Shown: positions 53,924 through 61,461 of the stretch, piece after piece
Numbering within the stretch: the first letter of the stretch is position 1
Layout of the letters: each line of letters opens with the position of its first letter
DNA from: JAJXZJ01 sp050012855
Lineage (GTDB): Bacteria > Verrucomicrobiota > Verrucomicrobiia > Limisphaerales > J093
Direction: 5' to 3'
NCBI GenBank assembly: GCA_050012855.1
Contig: JBEKGJ010000024.1
Span: 1-64,000 of the forward strand
DNA length: 64,000 nucleotides
Made by a program: the position numbers and the translations under genes
Notes under the pieces: model-generated
Told to the model about the DNA's origin: nothing
The model's database searches: none
What the model saw: the letters and a program-made list of their open reading frames with translations, nothing else

Positions 53924-54727
53924 ATGAAATCTCAACGCTTCCTCCTTCGGATTGTTCTGGTCGCCCTCGCCACCAGTCTTGCCACCTTCGCGTTCGCCCG
54001 CGCCGCGGACCTCGTCCATGCCAAGGACGGCTCGGGCGTTTATGGTTACAAGGACACGCCGAAGCTGCCGTGGTGCGAGTGGTTGGTTCATGATCCCGAC
54101 CGGCCGGCGCCCAAGCGCGTTGATCCCGGCCCGGCCGGCCCGCCCGCGCCCATGCCGGCGGACGCCGTGGTGCTCTTCGACGGCAAAGACCTGTCCGCGT
54201 GGCAAGCCTCGGAGGACAAGGTCGAGGACGGCTGCATCGTCACCGGCCATGGCAATCTCACGAGCAAACAGAGCTTCGGCGACTGCCAGATTCATGTGGA
54301 GTGGATGGCGCCGGCGCATTTCCAGGGGCCGTGGTACAACCAGGGGAACAACGGCGTGTTCCTGATGGGGCTTTACGAGATTCAGATCTTTGATTCGTTC
54401 AATGAGAAGATCTATCCCGACGGCCAGGCCGCCGCGATCTACGGCCAGACCCCGCCGCTGGTCAACGCCACCCGCCCGCCCGGGCAATGGCAGACCTACG
54501 ACATCGTCTTCAAAGCCCCGGTGTTCGACGGCGGGAAGCTGGTGAAGCCGGCGCGCGTGACCATTTTCCACAACGGCCTGCTGGCGCAATTGGACGAGGA
54601 AATCCATGGCGAAACCGGCCATCGGATCATCCCCGAGTACAAGCAGAAGCTCAGCCGTGGACCGCTGGCGTTCGGCGGCCACGACTGCCCCGTGCGCTTC
54701 CGCAACGTGTGGGTACGGCCGCTCTGA
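53924..54727 (+). CDS. exported DUF1080 protein
   Basis: The 267-residue protein has a signal peptide (core about 8-25) and a concanavalin-like beta-sandwich domain. It carries L-F-D-G-K-D-L-S-A-W, I-H-V-E-W and N-N-G-V-F-L, the usual DUF1080 (3-keto-disaccharide hydrolase) blocks. Related proteins act on keto-sugar glycosides outside the cell. The ATG at 53924 is chosen because it sets the signal peptide first. It ends 17 bases from the convergent pbpC gene. Confidence 0.8.
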   Translation: MKSQRFLLRIVLVALATSLATFAFARAADLVHAKDGSGVYGYKDTPKLPWCEWLVHDPDRPAPKRVDPGPAGPPAPMPADAVVLFDGKDLSAWQASEDKVEDGCIVTGHGNLTSKQSFGDCQIHVEWMAPAHFQGPWYNQGNNGVFLMGLYEIQIFDSFNEKIYPDGQAAAIYGQTPPLVNATRPPGQWQTYDIVFKAPVFDGGKLVKPARVTIFHNGLLAQLDEEIHGETGHRIIPEYKQKLSRGPLAFGGHDCPVRFRNVWVRPL

Positions 54728-54744
54728 GGCGCCCTAGCGGGTTG

Positions 54745-57030
54745 CTATCGTCGCTTGACCAGAATCCACGTGTCGGCCTGCTCGCCGGTGACGGGGTCGC
54801 GCAGGTGCAAGATGTGCCGGCCCTCGACCATCCGCGCCCGCGGCACGCCCGCTACGCGACGGATTTCCAGCGTCTCGCTCGACCACACCGCGTTGCTGGC
54901 GCCTTCGCCCTTCAGCGCCAGCCAGCGACCTTCATCCGGCAGGTCCGGGTCGAGGAAAAACGTGGTGCCCGGCAACGGCGCGACGAGCCGCAGATGCACG
55001 GGCGTCACGGCGTCCAGCACCACACGGTCGCCGAACGGATTGTCGCCGGAGGCCAGCCAGTCGCGGTATTCCACCGGCAATCGCACGCGGCCTTGTTCGT
55101 CGTAATCTCCGGCCGTCTCCGCCGGTGGCAGTGCGTTGGCGCGGAACCGCTCCACCACCGCGTCCGGGCGGGTTGCCGCCACGCGGTGGCCGCTGATTGG
55201 GTGAATTGGCGCCTCGACGATGTCCGCCGGTCGCGGAAACCACGACGTGCCGTGGCGCGCATGGAGCAACTCGAACACCTCGTGCAGGACCGGCGCGGCG
55301 CCGCTCACGCCCGACACGCGCGCCATCGGCGTGCCGTCGAAATTGCCGACCCAGACCCCAACGGTGAACTCGGGCGTGTAGCCGATGGCCCAGTTGTCGC
55401 GGAAATCCGAGCTGGTCCCCGTCTTACACGCGACCGGAAAATCAAACCGCAGAAACGATTCGCTGCCGAAGGCGGACGCCCTCGCCGCGTTGTCGCTCAG
55501 GATGTCGGCAACCAGCCAGGCGTCGGCAACTGTGGTGACCCGACGTGCTGGCGGAGCGGCCGGTTCGTCAGCCAGCAAACGATACGGCTGGAATTCACCC
55601 AGGCGCGCGAGCACAGCGTAGGCGCTCACGAGTTCGAGCAGGCGCGTCTCGGCATTGCCGATCGTGAGGCCCAGCCCGTAAAACTCGGGCGGTCGATCGA
55701 GCGTGGTCAGGCCGCACTCGCGGAGCAACCGCTGCAGCGGCGCCGGTCCGCCCACGGAGGCGAGCACCTTCACCGCCGCGATGTTGAGCGAGTTGGCCAG
55801 GGCCAGCCGATAACGAACCGGTCCGTGATTCCGGCGATCATAGTTCACCGGGTGGAACAAGCCGGTGGCCGTCGGAAAATCGGTGGGCACGTCGGCGACG
55901 AGGCTGGCTGGCGTCGCCCCTTGCCCCAAAGCGAGCAGGTAGGTGAAGGGCTTCAAGGTCGAACCGGCTGATCGCGGTGCCCAGGCGCCATTCACCTGCC
56001 CGGCCGCCGGGGCGAAATAGTCTTCCGAACCCACGAACGCGAGCACGCCGCCGGTTCCGTTGGCAATGACGACGACGGCACCGTTCTCCGCGTGTTCGGA
56101 GCGCAGCCGCGCCAACTGGCCGCGCAAGGCGGTTTCCGCGGCGCGGTTCAATTCGAGATCGAGCGTGGTCGCGACGCGGCCCGGCGGGAACGGACCGCGC
56201 TGTTGCAGGAGGAGGTCCACGAAATGCGGCGCTTGAAAGGCCCGGCGCGCGGACGAAAGCCGCAGGGGTTCCACCACCGCCCGCCCGTATTCCGCCTCGC
56301 TTAACCGGCCGGTCGCCCGCATTCGCCCCAGGATCCATTGCTGCCGCTTCTGCGCGCGCTCGAAGTGACGGCGCGGATTGAATCGCGACGGCGCCTGCGG
56401 CAGCCCGGCCAGGAAGGCGGCTTCGGCGGCGCTCAGATCGGCCGGGGGCTTCGCAAAATAGAACTGCGCCCCCTCGGCGCAACCCACGCCGAGGTTGCCG
56501 TAATCCACGCGGTTCAAGTACTCCGTCAAGATGCGCTGTTTGTCCCAGACCTGTTCCAGGCGCAGCGCCTGGGCGGCTTCGATAAGCTTGGTCCGCACGG
56601 TGCGCGGTCGCGGGTGAGCCAGCTTGATGAGTTGTTGCGTAATCGTGGACCCGCCCGAGATAACGCGGCCATGGCGGATCCATCCGGCGGCGGCGCGCGC
56701 GGTCGCCAGCCAGTCCACGCCGGGATGCTGCCAGAACCGATGGTCCTCGGCGGCCAGCGTGGCATCCACCAACGCGGTCGGTATTTCATGGAACGCCAGC
56801 CGCCGAGTGAACTGGCCGTCCTGCGGCCGGGTCCGCAACGGCGCGCCGTGGTAGTCCACAAATTCAACCGCGGCGGCCGGGGGTGCGAACAAGGCGGCCG
56901 GCAGTGGAACCAGTGGAAGCGCCAGCCAACTCAGCAGGAACAGGGCGACTGGCGCCAGCAGCAGACCGAGCCACCAGCGCCGGCACCGGCGGAAGCGATC
57001 AACGGACGGCTGCACTGCGGAGGACGACAT
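54745..57030 (-). CDS. pbpC: penicillin-binding protein 1C
   Basis: The 761-residue protein has one N-terminal membrane helix. The glycosyltransferase domain carries E-D-H-R-F-W-Q-H-P-G-V-D (about residue 92), and the transpeptidase domain has S-T-L-K-P-F (Ser357), S-L-N and K-T-G-T-S (Lys536). The C-terminal beta domain is typical of PbpC. It polymerises and cross-links peptidoglycan. In many bacteria pbpC sits beside an alpha-2-macroglobulin gene; here that gene is 14 kb away. Confidence 0.92.
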   Translation of the reverse strand: MSSSAVQPSVDRFRRCRRWWLGLLLAPVALFLLSWLALPLVPLPAALFAPPAAAVEFVDYHGAPLRTRPQDGQFTRRLAFHEIPTALVDATLAAEDHRFWQHPGVDWLATARAAAGWIRHGRVISGGSTITQQLIKLAHPRPRTVRTKLIEAAQALRLEQVWDKQRILTEYLNRVDYGNLGVGCAEGAQFYFAKPPADLSAAEAAFLAGLPQAPSRFNPRRHFERAQKRQQWILGRMRATGRLSEAEYGRAVVEPLRLSSARRAFQAPHFVDLLLQQRGPFPPGRVATTLDLELNRAAETALRGQLARLRSEHAENGAVVVIANGTGGVLAFVGSEDYFAPAAGQVNGAWAPRSAGSTLKPFTYLLALGQGATPASLVADVPTDFPTATGLFHPVNYDRRNHGPVRYRLALANSLNIAAVKVLASVGGPAPLQRLLRECGLTTLDRPPEFYGLGLTIGNAETRLLELVSAYAVLARLGEFQPYRLLADEPAAPPARRVTTVADAWLVADILSDNAARASAFGSESFLRFDFPVACKTGTSSDFRDNWAIGYTPEFTVGVWVGNFDGTPMARVSGVSGAAPVLHEVFELLHARHGTSWFPRPADIVEAPIHPISGHRVAATRPDAVVERFRANALPPAETAGDYDEQGRVRLPVEYRDWLASGDNPFGDRVVLDAVTPVHLRLVAPLPGTTFFLDPDLPDEGRWLALKGEGASNAVWSSETLEIRRVAGVPRARMVEGRHILHLRDPVTGEQADTWILVKRR

Positions 57031-57107
57031 GCGGGACGGTGATCAACATTTGCGAAACGGACGCGGAAAGCTGGTCCGGCTGCGGCGTGGTGTCAATCGT
57101 CCACACC

Positions 57108-57229
57108 GGACCGCGGCTGTGCCGGAGGCCAGCCGCAGCGCCAACGTCCGCGTAACGCGCAGGGATACGCCGGAGACCGCGGACCATTTCAACGGGCTGC
57201 GGCTGGGCCAGACCCCACAGCCGCGGTCC
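57108..57229. repeat. 122-bp inverted-repeat element, copy 2
   Basis: It shares both ends with the element at 53709-53830 (GGACCGCGGCTGTG at the left, CACAGCCGCGGTCC inverted at the right) and the internal AGCCGCAGCGCCA motif. The middle parts differ. It lies in the 276-base gap upstream of pbpC. Confidence 0.7.
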
Positions 57230-57306
57230 ATTCCTCCCACGGAAAGACTCGACGCCGTGGCAGGCGGCAGGCAACTTCGCGGCACGGGAGCCCGCTCCCG
57301 CACACC

Positions 57307-58158
57307 ATGAATCTCGCTGAACAGGAACGCGCGTTGCGCGTGGCCGTCGCCGCCGGCCGGGCGGCCGGCCAGCTCATGCGGCGGAATCTCCGCGCACCTA
57401 AAATCGTCAATGCGACGACTACGCACGACATCAAGCTCGAACTGGACGTGCGTTGCCAGAAGCTGATCGAGCGCCGGCTCCTGGCCGCGTTTCCCGCGAC
57501 GGCGTTGTTGGGCGAAGAAGGCGTGGCGGGTGACGCGGACTCGCTGCTGCGCTGGGTGGTGGACCCGATTGACGGGACCGTGAACTTCACCTACGGCATC
57601 CCGCACGCCTGCGTGTCCATCGCGCTGCAACTACGGCAGGCACCGACGAACGACGACGCGTCGTTCACGACGGTGGTCGGCGTGGTCTATGATCCGTTCT
57701 GCGATGAAATGTGGACGGCGATTCGCGACCGCCCGGCGCGCCTGAACGGCCGGCCCATCCGGGTCAGCACCCGCAGCCGGCTGGCCGAAGCGGTCATCTC
57801 GGTGGGCTTCGGCAAGAAACCGGCAGTGCTGCGGCAAATGCTGCCGTTGGCCGGCGCCCTCGCGCTGCGCGTCCGTAAAGTGCGCATCATGGGGGCGGCA
57901 GCGCTGGGGCTGGCCTACGTGGCCAGCGGGCGGTTCGACGCCTACCTCGAGGGCGGTCTGCGGTTGTGGGACATCGCGGCGGGCGGATTGCTCATCGAAT
58001 GCGCCGGCGGCGAGTTTTGGAATCGCCCGGTGGCCGGCGAGCACGCGTTCGAGATCCGGGCGAACAACGGCCGGCTGCGGTCGAAACTGGAACGTTACCT
58101 GCCGGATCGCGATTCCGCTTCAAAGCAACGGGCCGGTTCGTCATCCTCGGTCACGTGA
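57307..58158 (+). CDS. inositol monophosphatase family protein
   Basis: The 283-residue protein has G-E-E-G, W-V-V-D-P-I-D-G-T-V-N-F and, near the end, L-W-D-I-A-A-G, the metal-binding motifs of this family of lithium-sensitive phosphatases. It may dephosphorylate inositol phosphate, histidinol phosphate or related sugars. Its stop overlaps the GTG start of the next gene by four bases. Confidence 0.88.
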   Translation: MNLAEQERALRVAVAAGRAAGQLMRRNLRAPKIVNATTTHDIKLELDVRCQKLIERRLLAAFPATALLGEEGVAGDADSLLRWVVDPIDGTVNFTYGIPHACVSIALQLRQAPTNDDASFTTVVGVVYDPFCDEMWTAIRDRPARLNGRPIRVSTRSRLAEAVISVGFGKKPAVLRQMLPLAGALALRVRKVRIMGAAALGLAYVASGRFDAYLEGGLRLWDIAAGGLLIECAGGEFWNRPVAGEHAFEIRANNGRLRSKLERYLPDRDSASKQRAGSSSSVT

Positions 58159-59018
58159 AACGGTTGATCTTGCTCATCGTCGCCTTGTTGGCGTGCGTCG
58201 GCCGGCTGGCGCTGCACGCGGACAGTCTTGCCCAAATCCACACACCCTTGGGCGACCTCCTGCTCCAGCTCTACGACGCCGACAAACCGGCGACGGTGGG
58301 CAATTTTCAGCGTTACATCACCAACGGACTGTATCGCGACAGCATTGTCCAGCGATGGGAACCAGGCTTTGTCATCCAGGGCGGAGGCTATTGGATCACC
58401 AACCGCAACACGACGAACGCGTTTTTCAGCACGGTGGTTTCCTTCGGGAACATCACCAACGAATTCAACGTCGGCCGGACGTTCAGCAATACCTACGGCA
58501 CCATCGCCATGGCGCGCGTCAGCGGGGAGACCAATTCGGCGAATTCGCAGTGGTTCATCAACCTGACGAACAACGCGTTCCTCGACAGCGTGGACGGCGG
58601 GTTCACCGTCTTTGGCACGACGCTGCTGGGAACGAATGTGTTGAACCAGTTCAATGACGTCTCAACCAACGGCATCATCTGGTACGTGGACCTGAGCACA
58701 ATTGGGTACCCCGACCTGGCGACCTTGCCGGTGCTCACGAACCAGCTTGCGACTTGGGCCGATATCTTTCCCAATTTCGTTTACACCGACTTCTCCCTGC
58801 CGGCCTGGCCGCGCGTGACGGCACAAGTCAACGCGGACGGGACGCGGCTGCTCTCCTGGAACAGCCTGAGCAATTTCGTCAATCACGTGGACTTCACCAC
58901 CAACCTGGCCGTGCCCTGGCAAACGCTCGTCAGCACCAACGGCGTCGGCGGGACCATGCAGTTCCTGGACACGAACGCGCCGGCGGCGGGACAGTTTTAC
59001 CGGGTGCGCGTGCAGTGA
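58155..59018 (+). CDS. exported cyclophilin-type peptidyl-prolyl isomerase
   Basis: The 287-residue protein has a signal peptide (core about 4-18). Its cyclophilin domain carries H-T-P-L-G-D near the start, Q-G-G-G-Y-W, and S-Q-W-F-I-N at the active site. A C-terminal beta domain of about 80 residues ends Q-F-Y-R-V-R, as in other secreted proteins of this group. It would speed proline isomerisation during folding of exported proteins. The GTG at 58155 gives the GTGA overlap. Confidence 0.8.
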   Translation: MKRLILLIVALLACVGRLALHADSLAQIHTPLGDLLLQLYDADKPATVGNFQRYITNGLYRDSIVQRWEPGFVIQGGGYWITNRNTTNAFFSTVVSFGNITNEFNVGRTFSNTYGTIAMARVSGETNSANSQWFINLTNNAFLDSVDGGFTVFGTTLLGTNVLNQFNDVSTNGIIWYVDLSTIGYPDLATLPVLTNQLATWADIFPNFVYTDFSLPAWPRVTAQVNADGTRLLSWNSLSNFVNHVDFTTNLAVPWQTLVSTNGVGGTMQFLDTNAPAAGQFYRVRVQ

Positions 59019-59028
59019 GCCGCCGAAC

Positions 59029-59913
59029 TCAGTCCGTGCCCCGCCAGCGCTCCAGCCGTTGTTGCAGCCGCTCCCGGTGATTCGCGGCGACGGACAATCC
59101 CGGCAGGTCGCGCTCCAACTGATCCAGGGTCGGCACTTCGCCCCAGGCGGTGACGGTGAACAAATCGAACGCGTGCGGCTGGTCCAGCCCCACTTCGCGG
59201 TTCTTCCGCGCGAACCGCCGGCGCAGCGTGACCCGCCAGTCGGCCAGGTTGCGTGGCACGTCCATCCGGTGCCGGCCCACCCACGGCAGCCACTCGGTAA
59301 TCTGGGATTGATGACACCAGCTCATCTCGGTGATCAGGTCGAACGCCGGCTCCACGTCCACCGCGAGGTCATAGGCATTCTCACCGAACATGTAGCCATC
59401 ATGCACCGCCAGGATCACCGGCGTCTTGCGGGGGGTGGAACGCGTTTCGTCGGCCGGATATTCCGGCGTGAAAGCGTGGGGGACGTTGATGAGGTAGGCG
59501 ACCTCGCGCACCGCCTGGGCCACCGTGAGATGGTCGGTGTGAACCCCGGCCAGCGGATCGCCCGGGAGCGGCGGACAAAACAGATAGTCGGGCTCGAAAT
59601 CGCGGATCGCCTTCCAGAGCGCCGCCAGAAAATCCGGCGTCACGCGCAGGCCGACTTCGCGCGACACCTGGCCATCCGGCAGCGACAGGAGGGCGAACTC
59701 ATAGCCGCCAAGCTGGACCGACTTGAGTTGCTCCGTCAGCCGCAGCCTCGCCGTTTCCTCGCGGGTGCGGAAATGGTGGCCGGCCGCGCCATCGGTGCAG
59801 ACGATCACCTTGCCGCGAAAATCCCGGCCAAGCTGCCGGCGCCACAACTCGAACGTGCCGGCCGCGGTGAACTCGTAGTCGTCATAGTGCGCGTGAACGA
59901 ACAGCGCCTTCAT
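59029..59913 (-). CDS. PIG-L/LmbE-like deacetylase
   Basis: The 294-residue protein begins V-H-A-H-Y-D-D-Y-E-F, a variant of the H-P-D-D-E zinc motif (Asp12 after His9), and has G-V-H-T-D-H further on with the other zinc ligand. Members remove acetyl groups from N-acetylglucosamine-linked molecules. The Pro of the canonical motif is Tyr here. It is convergent with the cyclophilin gene. Confidence 0.8.
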   Translation of the reverse strand: MKALFVHAHYDDYEFTAAGTFELWRRQLGRDFRGKVIVCTDGAAGHHFRTREETARLRLTEQLKSVQLGGYEFALLSLPDGQVSREVGLRVTPDFLAALWKAIRDFEPDYLFCPPLPGDPLAGVHTDHLTVAQAVREVAYLINVPHAFTPEYPADETRSTPRKTPVILAVHDGYMFGENAYDLAVDVEPAFDLITEMSWCHQSQITEWLPWVGRHRMDVPRNLADWRVTLRRRFARKNREVGLDQPHAFDLFTVTAWGEVPTLDQLERDLPGLSVAANHRERLQQRLERWRGTD

Positions 59914-59929
59914 CCCGTGGTCCTCCCGG

Positions 59930-61309
59930 TCAAGGCCGCGGCTCAGCCGCCAGCCGCACCCCGTTCAGCGCCACATAGAGCGGAGCGGCGCCCGCGCTGA
60001 CCGTCAGGCGCCCCGACTCGTAGCGGATCCGGGCCTGCTCGCTTCCGCCCGCCGACGCGGTGAGCGCCGCCCCGCCGTCGGTCGCGAGGTCCAGACCAAA
60101 TCGCTCCCCCTGCCCGGTCACGGCCTGGATGCGGGCTCGACGCTGCAGCCGCGCCCCGAGGCTGACCTCATGCGCCTCGCCGGTCGTCCAGACGGCCAGC
60201 TTTTCCTCGCCTCGCGCGCTGGCAAACAGCAGCACGAAATCGGCGTCATGGCCCGCTGGCAGTCGTTTGACCAGGTGGAAGCCGCCCAGTTCCCCGGTCA
60301 GGGTCTTGACCGCGGTATAGGCGGGCTTGGGTGTCAGATCAGGCAGGACGGTGCCGAAATTGTGTTCGCGTTCGCCGGCGTCGTTGCCGTCGTTCTTCCA
60401 GTCGTACCAGATCGAGAGCGGCACCCCAATGTAGAGATTCGCGAGCTGTTGGCGGACGATGAAGGCCGCCTGGGTTTCAAGCGAAACACCCTTCGTGTGG
60501 GTCGCGTAGCCCCACTCGCCGCTGATGATCGGCAGGTTCTTTTTGCCGGCCGGAGCGTAACGCTGGATCAGGGCGCGCAGTTTCGCGTAATCCTCGGCCG
60601 CCGTTTCCGGCGGTTTCCGATAGTCCCGGTAGGGATGCACACTCACGGCGTCGAGTTGCGCCAGTCCGCCGGCGGCGAAGAAATCCTCGAGAAACTTGAG
60701 CGGCACCTCGGAGGTGGCCGGAGCAATGATCGTCGCGTGCGGATCGGCCGCGCGCACCGCCCGGCACGTCGCCAGCGCCAGGGCGGTGTATTGTGCGGCG
60801 TCCGGCTTCGGTTTCCAGAAGAAGATGTTAGGCTCGTTCCAGATTTCCCAGATGACCCGCCGGCCCTTGAAATGGCTGGCCGCGGCGGCGGCCCAGCGCG
60901 CGAAGGCGGCAATGCTCTCCGGGTGCTGTGGCGAGGCCGTGTCTTTCTGTCCGCCGCCGAAGACCGGGTTTCGTGTGGCCACCGTCCCCTCATAAAGCGG
61001 ATTCGAGTAGTCGAGAATCAGGATGGCCCGCAGCCCGCGCCGGTCGAGGTTGCCGACGAGTTCGTCGGGCGCCGACCAGTCATACTGGCCGCGCGTGCGC
61101 TCGATGGCCTCCCAGCCAAGGTCCATGCGGACGAATCTGAAGCCCGCGGCGGCAATGCGGTCGAGGTCCGCGGTGTGCCCCCGGTTGAAATGGATGTTCA
61201 CGCCCACGCCGGCGGGCAGGGTGAGAGGCGGGAGATCCGCGGCCAACACCGCACTCCCTCCGCCGGCGAGCAGCAGGAGCAATCGGGCTTTCGCGTGCAG
61301 GCAGTTCAT
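59930..61309 (-). CDS. secreted glycoside hydrolase, GH39/GH5-like barrel
   Basis: The 459-residue protein has a signal peptide (core about 9-22) and a (beta/alpha)8 barrel. It has W-E-I-W-N-E-P-N (acid/base Glu159) and S-G-E-W-G-Y (nucleophile Glu265), and a small beta domain to the end. The layout is clan GH-A, and the exact family, GH39- or GH5-like, is unclear. The ATG at 61309 puts the signal first. It is divergent from the subtilase gene. Confidence 0.78.
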   Translation of the reverse strand: MNCLHAKARLLLLLAGGGSAVLAADLPPLTLPAGVGVNIHFNRGHTADLDRIAAAGFRFVRMDLGWEAIERTRGQYDWSAPDELVGNLDRRGLRAILILDYSNPLYEGTVATRNPVFGGGQKDTASPQHPESIAAFARWAAAAASHFKGRRVIWEIWNEPNIFFWKPKPDAAQYTALALATCRAVRAADPHATIIAPATSEVPLKFLEDFFAAGGLAQLDAVSVHPYRDYRKPPETAAEDYAKLRALIQRYAPAGKKNLPIISGEWGYATHTKGVSLETQAAFIVRQQLANLYIGVPLSIWYDWKNDGNDAGEREHNFGTVLPDLTPKPAYTAVKTLTGELGGFHLVKRLPAGHDADFVLLFASARGEEKLAVWTTGEAHEVSLGARLQRRARIQAVTGQGERFGLDLATDGGAALTASAGGSEQARIRYESGRLTVSAGAAPLYVALNGVRLAAEPRP

Positions 61310-61461
61310 CGGCGCAGGTGTAAACCCAGGCGGCCCCCCGCGCAAGCCCGGCAATTCTTGGTGCAGGTCCGGCCCGGAACCTGCTACCGTTGGACGGACG
61401 GCGCGGCTGATTGTGAGGATTAGTCTTCATGGCGGCCCGTCGAGATGTAACCGATGACACA

